From contig NZ_CP064356.1 of the NCBI RefSeq assembly GCF_018141545.1, positions 2,183,001-2,247,000 on the forward strand: a DNA stretch of 64,000 nt, given 5' to 3'. A program made the position numbers and the translations under genes. The notes under the pieces were generated by a model. The model worked only from the letters and a program-made list of their open reading frames with translations. It made no database searches and was not told where the DNA came from. Positions 36,422 to 44,077 of this stretch are shown here, in pieces; position 1 is the first letter of the stretch; each line of letters starts with the position of its first letter. The stretch is from Miltoncostaea oceani (lineage in GTDB: Bacteria > Actinomycetota > Thermoleophilia > Miltoncostaeales > Miltoncostaeaceae).

Positions 36422-36850
36422 ATGACCACCACCCGCCCACCGGTGCTGATCCACGAGGCCGACGTCGCCGAGCACTTCGCGGGCATCATCGGGCTCTACC
36501 AGGCCCACGGGTGGACCCACGCGAGCGACCCGGCACGGCTGCGGATCGCCATCGAGCACTCGTCGTTCGCGGTGGTCGCGCTGGAGGGCACGCGGGTCGT
36601 CGGCTTCGCCCGGGCGATGTCCGACGAGGCCTTCGCCGTCTACATCGCCGACATCCTGGTGGCGCCCGACCGTCAGCGGCAGGGCATCGGCCGCACCCTC
36701 GCCGAGGCGATCCTCCACCACTACCCGATGGACCGGTTCCACCACCAGGTGCTCGTCGCCGAGCGCGGCGCCGAGGGCTTCTACCGGCGCCTCGGCATGG
36801 TCCCCGTGACGTCCTTCGGGTTGACCGCCTTCATCCGCTCCGGGCGGTAG
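36422..36850 (+). CDS. GNAT-family N-acetyltransferase
   Basis: The 142-residue protein has the acetyl-CoA-binding signature DRQRQGIGRTLAEAIL near 80-95 after the strand VYIADILVAP, and GFYRRLGM near 125. The substrate is not evident. It is divergent from leuS and ends in a hairpin shared with the next, convergent gene. Confidence 0.82.
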   Translation: MTTTRPPVLIHEADVAEHFAGIIGLYQAHGWTHASDPARLRIAIEHSSFAVVALEGTRVVGFARAMSDEAFAVYIADILVAPDRQRQGIGRTLAEAILHHYPMDRFHHQVLVAERGAEGFYRRLGMVPVTSFGLTAFIRSGR

Positions 36851-36859
36851 CGCCCCGCG

Positions 36860-36884
36860 GCCGCCGGGCGACGGGCCCGGCGGC
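36860..36884. terminator. Bidirectional hairpin between the acetyltransferase and HTH genes
   Basis: A 9-base-pair stem (36860-36868 with 36876-36884, 7-base loop) fills the gap between two convergent stop codons. Confidence 0.5.
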
Positions 36885-37291
36885 TAGCTGCGGACGAAGC
36901 GGCGCGCGGGGGCGTTCTCCTCGTCGATCTCCTCGTCCTCCATGCCGCCGCCGACCTGGTCGGCCAGGTCGAGGGCGAGCAGGCGCGAGAGGCGCTCCTC
37001 CACCTTGAGGAAGCGGTCGACGGACGGCAGGTCGCCGTTGGTCGCCGGCGTGTAGAGGGTCCGCCAGAGCTCCATCAGCGCCTCGACGTGGACCATCCGC
37101 CGGTCGGCGGCGAGCGTGCTGGCGCCGTCACGCGCCTCGCGGCTCACCATCTTGCGCGCCTGGCTGCGGGTCACCCCGAGGCGACCGGCGATCGAGTCGA
37201 GCGACTCCCCCGCCCGGCTCATCTGGATGGCCATCTTGCGCTGCCGGGCCGCATGCATGCGACGGCTCTCGGCTTCGTTGACCTCGGACAT
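36884..37291 (-). CDS. Helix-turn-helix protein, terminase-small-subunit-like layout
   Basis: The 135-residue protein has an HTH (GESLDSIAGRLGVTRSQARKMV, about 29-50), then helices reading VEALMELWRTLYTPATNGDLPSVDRFLKVEERLSRLLALD. That second part resembles helix-turn-helix proteins of phages and mobile elements that read ALWPxAxxGDxxAVDxxLRIxxRRARLLGLD. So it may be a domesticated terminase-like or DNA-binding protein; this is pattern memory, not a search. The ATG follows a GGAGG by about 7 bases. Confidence 0.6.
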   Translation of the reverse strand: MSEVNEAESRRMHAARQRKMAIQMSRAGESLDSIAGRLGVTRSQARKMVSREARDGASTLAADRRMVHVEALMELWRTLYTPATNGDLPSVDRFLKVEERLSRLLALDLADQVGGGMEDEEIDEENAPARRFVRS

Positions 37292-37869
37292 CCACGCCTC
37301 CGCTCGGATCTCGATGACGGGCGACTCCTATCACCGTCCGCCGCCCGTCGGGAAGCGGTTCCTCGCATTTCGCAAGAAGGGGACCGGCTGTCGAAAATGT
37401 TTCACAAAGCCCGTCGGCCGCACACCACCCGATCAGGGGGTCCCGCCCCCGACCCCCTCCGCCCACGTCGCCCCGAACGACTCCTCGTGGACGAGCGTCC
37501 GCCACGGGCGGCGGGCCTCCGCGAGCGCCGACCGGAGCCCGACGGGGAACGCGACGGGGTGCCCGAGGGGCGTCAGGTCGTGGACCCCGGCCGCCTCCGG
37601 ACGGGTCGGGCGACCGCGCCGAGAGTGTGAAGTTTTCGCGAGGACCGGGCATCGGCCGCCCCCGTTCCGTCAGCGTGGGCCCCACGCACCGCTCGCCGGC
37701 GCCGCCCGAGGCGGCCCGGTGCGGCACCGGACGGCGTCTCGCGCCGGACGGGTGCGACGTGGCGACGGGCCCCCTCGAGGCGTCCGGTCGTCCTCCTGTT
37801 GGCCCGCGCGACGAGATCGCGTCGTTACATCTTGGCCCCGTGTCGAGCGGAGTCCGTGTAGCGAATTAC

Positions 37870-37881
37870 ATGACATGTCAT
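37870..37881. promoter_or_regulatory. Perfect 12-base palindrome, possible operator
   Basis: ATGACATGTCAT is its own reverse complement and lies in the AT-richest part of the intergenic region, about 260 bases before the first gene of the polysaccharide operon. Such a site would suit a dimeric repressor or activator; the protein is unknown. Confidence 0.35.
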
Positions 37882-37924
37882 TTCCTGTGAAGTCGACGTG
37901 CCGAAGTTGCTGAATGTTGTGTTC

Positions 37925-38036
37925 GCGACCGTTGATGCACGGGTCGCCGACACCCGCTTTCGGGCCGGGATCGGCCTGGGAATCGGCATCCCCCGCGGTC
38001 GGGGGGGCATGCGTGCCGGAACCTCGACCTTCGAGG
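37925..38036 (+). promoter_or_regulatory. Candidate structured leader of the polysaccharide operon
   Basis: Five short hairpins follow each other: 37925-37930 with 37942-37947; 37953-37956 with 37961-37964; 37990-37995 with 38000-38005; 38006-38009 with 38014-38017; 38022-38027 with 38031-38036. The last ends about 100 bases before the micro-ORF at 38134. No known riboswitch consensus was recognised. High GC makes short stems common by chance, so the case rests on their density. Confidence 0.35.
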
Positions 38037-38133
38037 GGTAGGAGCGTTTCGGAGGCCGACCTAGCGTGAATAACGGGTTGCGAAATCGACCGATCCGGAA
38101 ATGACCTGATGTTCCATCGTGGAGGCCATTTCG

Positions 38134-38208
38134 ATGAGACGGACGCAGGACGGAGCGCGCCGCCGCTCACCCCGTAGGACCCCCGCCACCGGTGGGGCAC
38201 ACGCATGA
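38134..38208 (+). CDS. 24-residue micro-ORF heading the polysaccharide operon
   Basis: A GGAGG at 38121-38125 lies 8 bases before an ATG, the best Shine-Dalgarno in this region. The product has 24 residues, eight of them Arg, plus Pro and Thr, with no hydrophobic stretch. Its stop TGA overlaps the ATG of the next glycosyltransferase as ATGA, like every other junction in the operon. It may be a leader peptide that brings ribosomes to the first enzyme gene. No function is known. Confidence 0.5.
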   Translation: MRRTQDGARRRSPRRTPATGGAHA

Positions 38209-39056
38209 CCGGGCACCACCCCGGCGGCGACGCCGGCACCCGTGGCGCGACGGGCACCCGGGAGGTGTCGCTGTCGTTCGTGATGCCGGTCTACAACGAG
38301 GCCCGCACCGTCGTCGAGGCGGTGCGCCAGGTGCTCTCCGTCGCGTACCCCGTGCCGGTCGAGCTGATCGTCGTGGACGACGGGAGCACCGACACCACCC
38401 TGCTCGAGCTCGCCGTGATCGACGACCCGCGGGTGCGGGTCCACCGCCACCCCGTGAACCTGGGCAAGGGCGCCGCCGTGCGCTCCGGCGTCCACATGGC
38501 GACGGGCACCCACGTGCTCCCGTTCGACGCCGACCTCGAGTACTCGCCCGACGACGTCCCCCGCCTGCTCGCCCCCGTCGTCGCGGGCCGCTGCGACGTG
38601 GTCTACGGCACCCGCCTCTTCGGCGTGAACACCGTCTACCAGTCGTACCGGTACGCGATGGGGAACCGGGTGACCACCCTCGTCGCGAACGTCCTCTTCG
38701 ACTCGTACCTGAGCGACCTCCACTCGTGCCTGAAGCTCGTGCCGCGCGACCTGTTCAGCAGCCTGCGCCTCACCGAGACGGGCTTCGGCCTCGACACCGA
38801 GATCACGGCGTCCCTGCTGCGGCGCGGCATCCGCCCGTTCGAGGTGCCGATCAGCTACCACAGCCGCACCCACGCCGAGGGCAAGAAGATCTCCTGGAGG
38901 GACGGGGTCTCCTGCCTCCAGATCCTCGGCCGCGTGCGCTTCGCCCGCAGCCGCCGGACCCCCGACGGCGGCCGGCCGGTGGCCGTCCGCGTCGCGGCCC
39001 ACGCGCACCCCGCCTCTGTCACCGACGGCGACGTGGGCGTCTCGCGGCTCCGCTGA
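38205..39056 (+). CDS. GT2 glycosyltransferase, dolichyl/polyprenyl-phosphate sugar transferase type
   Basis: The 283-residue protein has the GT-A start VSLSFVMPVYNEARTVVEAV, VVDDGSTDTT near 57, and DADLEYSPDDV as the DxD-like site near 107. VYGTRLFGVNTVYQSYRYAMGN-type residues and the lack of membrane helices place it with DPM1-like enzymes, which load a sugar onto a polyprenyl phosphate. It is the first enzyme of the operon and overlaps its neighbours by four bases on both sides. Confidence 0.85.
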   Translation: MTGHHPGGDAGTRGATGTREVSLSFVMPVYNEARTVVEAVRQVLSVAYPVPVELIVVDDGSTDTTLLELAVIDDPRVRVHRHPVNLGKGAAVRSGVHMATGTHVLPFDADLEYSPDDVPRLLAPVVAGRCDVVYGTRLFGVNTVYQSYRYAMGNRVTTLVANVLFDSYLSDLHSCLKLVPRDLFSSLRLTETGFGLDTEITASLLRRGIRPFEVPISYHSRTHAEGKKISWRDGVSCLQILGRVRFARSRRTPDGGRPVAVRVAAHAHPASVTDGDVGVSRLR

Positions 39057-39508
39057 GTCCCGCCACCCCACCCCGGTGGACGGCGGCCCCCGTCGTCGCC
39101 GTCGCCGTCCTGGCGCTCGCGGGCCTCGGGGTCGCGCAGACCGGCGCCGGCCGCGACGTGCTCGCCGACCTGGGCGTCGCCGCCCCGGTCGAGCCGTACA
39201 CGGAGATCGCGTTCGCGACCCCCGACGCGCTCCCCACGTCCGACGGCGTGCTGCGCGTCCCGTTCACCGTCCGCAACGGCGAGGGCGCCGCGCGGACCTA
39301 CGCCTGGACCGCGACGACCCGCCCCTCGGACGGCGCGGCCACGACCGTCGCCACGGGGCGCCTCTCCCTCGCCGACGGCGCGAGCGCCACCGTCCGCGCG
39401 CGCATCCCCGTCACCTGCGCCGGGAGCCGCACGCGGGTCGACATCTCCCTCGGCGGCGCCCACCGCACCATCGGCTTCTGGCTCGCCTGCGACGGGGGCA
39501 CCCCGTGA
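39053..39508 (+). CDS. Small membrane-anchored protein with a beta-rich domain; apparent CTG start
   Basis: The frame has no ATG, GTG or TTG before the membrane helix. A CTG at 39053 overlaps the stop of the preceding gene as CTGA, the same geometry as the ATGA/GTGA junctions around it, and gives 151 residues. Residues about 10-28 form one transmembrane helix; the rest looks like an extracytoplasmic beta domain (VLRVPFTVRNGEGAARTYAWT) with two Cys near the end. DUF1616-like C-terminal domains look similar, but I cannot name it firmly. Confidence 0.6.
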   Translation: MSPATPPRWTAAPVVAVAVLALAGLGVAQTGAGRDVLADLGVAAPVEPYTEIAFATPDALPTSDGVLRVPFTVRNGEGAARTYAWTATTRPSDGAATTVATGRLSLADGASATVRARIPVTCAGSRTRVDISLGGAHRTIGFWLACDGGTP

Positions 39509-40635
39509 GCGGCCGGCGCCCCGTCATCGCCCTCGTGAGCGACTCGATCCTGCCGTTCCACCGGGGTGGCAAGGAGCTGCGCTACCACGAGGTCGCGCGT
39601 CGCCTGGCGCGGACCGCCGACGTCCACGTCTACACGATGCGCTGGTGGGACGCTCCCGGGCCGCGCGTCGTCGACGGCGTCGCGTACCACGCGCTCTGCC
39701 GGCGCCTGCCCCTCTACGACGGCGAGCGGCGCTCGACGCGCCAGGCCGTCGTCTTCGCCCTCGCCTGCCTGCGGCTGCTGACCCGCCGCTTCGACGTCAT
39801 CGAGGCCGACCACATGCCCTACCTCCAGCTGTTCACGCTGCGCCTCGTCGCCACGCTCCGGCGGCGGCGCCTCGTCGCGACCTGGCACGAGGTGTGGGGC
39901 CCCGCGTACTGGCGCCGGTACATGGGCCGCCCCGGCCGGCTCGCGTGGTGGATCGAGCGGGCCGCGATGCGGCTGCCCGACGAGATCATCGCCGCTTCCG
40001 AGGAGACGGGCCGCCGCCTGCGCGCCCACCTCGGCGACGACGCCCGCGTCGTCGTCGCGCCGAACGGCGTCGACCTCGACACCGTCCGGGCGGCCGTCGC
40101 GGGCGACGCGCCGACCGACCTGGTCGTCGTGGGGCGCCTGCTTTCGCACAAGCGCGTCGACATGCTGCTCGACGCCGTCGCGCTGCTGCACGCCGACGGG
40201 GTCCCCGTCACCTGCCGGGTCATCGGCGACGGCCCCGAGCGGGCCGCCCTGCACGCCCGGGCCGACGCCCTCGGGATCGCGGACGCCGTCGACTTCCGCC
40301 ACGACGTGGACGACGCCGCCGACCTCTACGCGCTGGTGAAGGCCGCCCGCGTGTTCGCCTTCCCCTCCGAGCGGGAGGGCTTCGGCGTCGCCGCGCTCGA
40401 GGCCCTCGCCTGCGGCGTCCCGGTCGTCACGACGTCGGCGCCCGACAACCTCGCCGCCGCGCTCGTGCGCGACTCCGGCGCGGGGGTCGTCTGCGACCCG
40501 GACGCGCCGGCGCTCGCCGGGGCCGTCCGCGACCTGCTCGCCCGCGACGAGGCGCCGGTCCCCGACGACGCGTGGCTCCGCGGCCACGACTGGGACGCGG
40601 TGTCGGACCGCGTCATGACGGCGGTGCGCGCATGA
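39505..40635 (+). CDS. GT4 glycosyltransferase
   Basis: The 376-residue GT-B enzyme has the N-terminal ILPFHRGGKELRYHEVARRL, APNGVDLDTV at mid-protein, VVVGRLLSHKRVDMLLDAV, and the nucleotide-sugar EX7E site FPSEREGFGVAALEALACGVPVV. A retaining transfer from a nucleotide sugar to a growing glycan is expected. The GTG overlaps the previous stop as GTGA. Confidence 0.88.
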   Translation: MSGRRPVIALVSDSILPFHRGGKELRYHEVARRLARTADVHVYTMRWWDAPGPRVVDGVAYHALCRRLPLYDGERRSTRQAVVFALACLRLLTRRFDVIEADHMPYLQLFTLRLVATLRRRRLVATWHEVWGPAYWRRYMGRPGRLAWWIERAAMRLPDEIIAASEETGRRLRAHLGDDARVVVAPNGVDLDTVRAAVAGDAPTDLVVVGRLLSHKRVDMLLDAVALLHADGVPVTCRVIGDGPERAALHARADALGIADAVDFRHDVDDAADLYALVKAARVFAFPSEREGFGVAALEALACGVPVVTTSAPDNLAAALVRDSGAGVVCDPDAPALAGAVRDLLARDEAPVPDDAWLRGHDWDAVSDRVMTAVRA

Positions 40636-41747
40636 GCCGCGCGCCGGAGCCGACGACGGGAGGACCGACCGTGTCCCGCACCCCCGAGATGTCCGTGATT
40701 ATCTGCTCGCGCAACGGCGGCGACGGCATCGGCCGCGCCCTCGCGACGATCGCCGCGCAGACCGTCGCGTCCCGCCTCGAGGTGGTCGTCGTCGACGACG
40801 GCTCGACCGACGACACGGCCGCGGTGGCCGCCGCCCACGGCGCGCGGGTGATCCGCCACGCCACGAACCGCGGCCTCGCCGCGGCGCGCAACTCCGGCGT
40901 CCGCGCGTCGACCGCGCCGATCGTCGCCTTCATCGACGACGACTGCGAGGCCGACACCCAGTGGGCCGAGCGGCTACTCGACGCCCACGGCGAGGGCGTC
41001 GACGGCGTCGGCGGCAGCGTCACGCCCGGCCCGGGCGACGACTTCACGCGCGCCTACCTGCGCCGGCACAACCCGCTGGAGCCCCTGGAGATCGAGCTCG
41101 CGCGGAGCGCCGCCCTCTCCTACCGCCTGCGGCTGTACCTGACCCGTCAGTGGGTGCGTCGCCGCCTGCCGGAGCGGCGCGAGATCTTCAGCCCCGTCGG
41201 GGCGAGCATGTCGTTCCGCCGTGACGCGATCGAGCGGGCGGGGCTCTTCGACGAGCGCTTCGCGTTCGGCGCCGAGGAGACCGAGCTCTGCCACCGGATG
41301 CGCATGCAGCGGCCCGACGTGCGCTTCGTGCTCGACGCCCGGGCCCGGGTCGTCCACCACTTCCGCCCCTCGATGCGCGACACGCTCCGGCGCAGCCGCT
41401 CCTACGGGCGCGGCACCGCACGGTTCAGCCGCCGCTGGCCGTCGGTGAACCCGACGATCTACCCGGTCCCCGTGCTCGTCGCGGCGCTGGCCGCCGTCGC
41501 CGTCCGCCGTCCGCGCCTCGCCCCGCTCGCGCTCGCCGCCCCCGCCCTCGCGTTCCCGTCCGGGATCGCGAGCGCGATCCGCGCGGGCCGGCCCGCCCTG
41601 GTGCTCGACGCGTACGTCCAGCTGGTGCAGGAACTGTGCGCCAACGTCGGCGTCGTCGAGGGGCTCTGGCAGCACCGCGACCTGGAGCCCGCCGACGAGA
41701 CCGCGACGACGGGTGCCCGGGCGCCCGCCGTGGAGGCGACGGCGTGA
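40632..41747 (+). CDS. GT2 glycosyltransferase with C-terminal membrane segments
   Basis: The 371-residue protein has SVIICSRNGGDGIGRAL, VVVDDGSTDDT, the DxD region AFIDDDCEAD near 93 and the acceptor-side FAFGAEETELCHRM near 210. Two or three hydrophobic segments follow residue 275. It resembles rhamnosyl- or galactofuranosyl-type transferases of cell-surface glycans; the sugar is not readable. ATGA overlap with the previous gene. Confidence 0.87.
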   Translation: MSRAPEPTTGGPTVSRTPEMSVIICSRNGGDGIGRALATIAAQTVASRLEVVVVDDGSTDDTAAVAAAHGARVIRHATNRGLAAARNSGVRASTAPIVAFIDDDCEADTQWAERLLDAHGEGVDGVGGSVTPGPGDDFTRAYLRRHNPLEPLEIELARSAALSYRLRLYLTRQWVRRRLPERREIFSPVGASMSFRRDAIERAGLFDERFAFGAEETELCHRMRMQRPDVRFVLDARARVVHHFRPSMRDTLRRSRSYGRGTARFSRRWPSVNPTIYPVPVLVAALAAVAVRRPRLAPLALAAPALAFPSGIASAIRAGRPALVLDAYVQLVQELCANVGVVEGLWQHRDLEPADETATTGARAPAVEATA

Positions 41748-44077
41748 CGACGACCCGCATCCCCCCGCCGCCGCGCGCGCCGGCCGGCATCGTCCCGTAC
41801 CCCGGCGCGCCGCCGCTCGCCCCGCCCCCGCCGCCCGCGCCGGCCGCCGTGCGGTCCGGCGGCCGTGCCCGGGCGCTGGCGGCCCCCGCCGCCGGGCTCG
41901 TCGCGATCGCCGCGCTCGTGCCGGCACGCGAGCTGTGGCCCGCCCAGCTCCTGCTGCTCGGCCTGCTGCTCGTCGTCCCCGGCGTGGTCCTGCTGCGCGC
42001 CATCGGGGTGCCGCGGCGGGCCGTCGCGGCGACACCCGTCTACGTTCCCGCCGCGTCCCTCGCCGTGCTCATGGGGGCGGGCGCCGCGGTGAACTTCGCC
42101 GGACCCGCGCTCGGGGCCGGCACCCCGCTGCGCACGCTCCCCGTGCTGATCGCCGTCGAGGTCGTCGGCGTCCTTCTGCTGCTCGCGTCCGCCCTCCACA
42201 CGCCCGCCCCCTCCACCGGGCCGTCGCGGATGCCGCTGCCGCGCGCCGGGGACCTGGTGCCGCTGCTGCTGCCGCTCGCCGCGGCGGCGGGCGCCGCCCG
42301 CCTCACCAACGGCGACGGGGCGGCGGTCGCCATCGTCGCCGTCGCGGCAGCCGTCGTCGTGTTGCTCGCCGCGGTCGTCGCCGCCCCGCGGCTCGACACC
42401 CGCCGCCTGGCGTTCATCGTCTTCTCGGTCGGGCTCGCCCTCGCCTGGTCGTTCTCGCTGCGCAGCGGGACCGTCTTCGGGTTCGACATCTCCGGTGAGC
42501 TCCCGATCGCCGACCTCACGGCCGAGACCGGCTCCTGGTCGCTCGCGCACCCCGGCGACGCGTACGGCGCGATGCTCAGCCTCACGATCCTGCCGGCGGT
42601 CCTGCAGGCCCTCACGGGGATCTCGACCCTCGTCCTCCTGAAGGCCGTCTACCCCGTGGTCTTCGCCCTCTTCCCCGTCGCCGTGTTCCTGCTGGCCCGG
42701 CGGCACCTGCCCGCGCGCTTCGCGCTCGCGGCGGCGGCGTTCGTGATCGTCCAGGCGAACTTCGCCCAGCAGCTCCCCGCCGTCGCCCGCCAGGAGATCG
42801 GCCTCGTCGTGTTCGCCGTGCTCGTCGCGGCGGCCGTCGACCGGCGGCTCCCCCGCGGACCGCGGGCGGCCCTCGTGGCCGTGCTGGGGCTGACCCTCGT
42901 CGTCTCCCACTACTCGACGACCTACCTCGCGATCATCCTGCTCGCCGCCGCGGTCGTGCTGCAGCTGCTCGTCGGCGCCGTGCGGCGTCCCCGGATGGCG
43001 GGCGGCGTCGTCGCCGCGCTGCTGGTGACCGCCGCCGGCGCGGCCCTCTGGTACGGGCCGCTGATGACCGACTCGGCCGGGAACGTCACCCGCTTCACCG
43101 ACAGCGTCCGCGCCGACGGCCTGCAGCTCCTCCCGAATCGCGGGGAGGGCGAGGGCATCCTCCAGTCCTACCTCACGGGCAACGTCCCGACGTCCGCGAC
43201 GCCCGCCGAGTACGAGCGCATCGCCCGGGACGACTACGCGAAGAACCGCCCGTTCGTCGTCCCCCTCCCCGACGCCGGGGACCCCCGGTACGCGCTGCAG
43301 GAGGCGACGGCCGCCCAGGGGCCCGAGCGCTCCCCCGCGGCCCGCACGGCGCTCGACCGGGCGCAGCTCGTGGTGCTGCAGCTCGCCAACGTCCTCGCCG
43401 TCCTCGGGGCCCTCGCCCTGGCGGTCCGCCGCCGCACCCCGCCGGCGCTGCGCGCCGTCGCGCTGCTCGGCCTCGGCGTCGTCGCGGCCCTCGCGCTCGT
43501 GCGGCTCAGCGGGACCGTCTCGGAGAGCTACAACCAGGACCGGGCCCTGATCCAGGCGCTCGTGCCGCTCTCCCTCGGTCTCGCGTGGACGGCCCACTGG
43601 GCGTGGCGGCGGACCGGTCGCCTCGGACCCGTCGTCGTCGGCGCCGTGACGCTCGCCCTCGGCGTGGTCGCGGTGAGCACGTCCGGCCTCGCCGGCGTCG
43701 TGCTCGACCGCCCGACCTTCAACCTCGCCGACCACGGCGAGGACGTTGAGCGCTACTACGTCAGCGGACCCGAGCTCGCCTCGGCCCAGTGGCTGCGCGC
43801 CGCCCGCTACCGCGGCGGCCCGGTCTACACCGACCGCTACGGCCAGCTCCGGCTGATCTCGGAGCGCGTGCCGACCGACGGCCTGTTCCTCGACATCACG
43901 CCCGCGACGCTCGACCAGCACGCGTGGATCTACGCGACGTCCGTCAACACCGTCGAGGGCCGCGCCCGCGCCGCGAACGGCAACCGCTTCACGACCTACC
44001 GGTTCCCGGACCGGTTCATCGGCGACCACTGGAACACGGTCTACGCCAACGGATCCTCGGAGGTGTTCCACCGATGA
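41744..44077 (+). CDS. Large polytopic membrane protein (DUF2206-like), possible polymerase or GT-C enzyme
   Basis: The 777-residue protein starts with a Pro-rich cytoplasmic tail (about 1-40), then has some 15-18 hydrophobic segments and a C-terminal extracytoplasmic region (about 680-777). The VSHYSTTYL segment near 390 recalls DUF2206 proteins found in archaeal and actinobacterial glycan clusters. The cluster has a flippase but no other candidate Wzy-type polymerase, so this protein may polymerise or transfer from polyprenyl-linked sugars (inference). GTGA overlap upstream, ATGA downstream. Confidence 0.7.
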   Translation: MTTTRIPPPPRAPAGIVPYPGAPPLAPPPPPAPAAVRSGGRARALAAPAAGLVAIAALVPARELWPAQLLLLGLLLVVPGVVLLRAIGVPRRAVAATPVYVPAASLAVLMGAGAAVNFAGPALGAGTPLRTLPVLIAVEVVGVLLLLASALHTPAPSTGPSRMPLPRAGDLVPLLLPLAAAAGAARLTNGDGAAVAIVAVAAAVVVLLAAVVAAPRLDTRRLAFIVFSVGLALAWSFSLRSGTVFGFDISGELPIADLTAETGSWSLAHPGDAYGAMLSLTILPAVLQALTGISTLVLLKAVYPVVFALFPVAVFLLARRHLPARFALAAAAFVIVQANFAQQLPAVARQEIGLVVFAVLVAAAVDRRLPRGPRAALVAVLGLTLVVSHYSTTYLAIILLAAAVVLQLLVGAVRRPRMAGGVVAALLVTAAGAALWYGPLMTDSAGNVTRFTDSVRADGLQLLPNRGEGEGILQSYLTGNVPTSATPAEYERIARDDYAKNRPFVVPLPDAGDPRYALQEATAAQGPERSPAARTALDRAQLVVLQLANVLAVLGALALAVRRRTPPALRAVALLGLGVVAALALVRLSGTVSESYNQDRALIQALVPLSLGLAWTAHWAWRRTGRLGPVVVGAVTLALGVVAVSTSGLAGVVLDRPTFNLADHGEDVERYYVSGPELASAQWLRAARYRGGPVYTDRYGQLRLISERVPTDGLFLDITPATLDQHAWIYATSVNTVEGRARAANGNRFTTYRFPDRFIGDHWNTVYANGSSEVFHR

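Larger units (their letters stand above)
37292..38133. other. 840-base non-coding region upstream of the polysaccharide operon
   Basis: I find no convincing gene on either strand. The stretch is less GC-rich than the rest of the window, especially 37340-37410 and 37820-37925, which suggests promoters or operators. It contains a perfect 12-base palindrome (37870-37881), an imperfect dyad at 37389-37406 and a run of five hairpins (37925-38036). Confidence 0.6.

Noticed and set aside
33821-36850. A 1009-codon open frame on the plus strand opposite leuS
   Set aside because: It is a shadow of leuS caused by high GC; leuS carries all synthetase motifs. Only the last 142 codons, the acetyltransferase from 36422, are a real gene.
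37389-37406. A LexA-type SOS box (TGTCGAAAATGTTTCACA)
   Set aside because: The dyad is imperfect and lacks the CGAAC/GTTCG core of actinobacterial LexA sites.
37116-37913. Open frames on both strands across the 37292-38133 gap
   Set aside because: Their products are Arg/Pro/Ser-rich without any domain pattern, have no ribosome-binding site and differ in codon use from real genes here.
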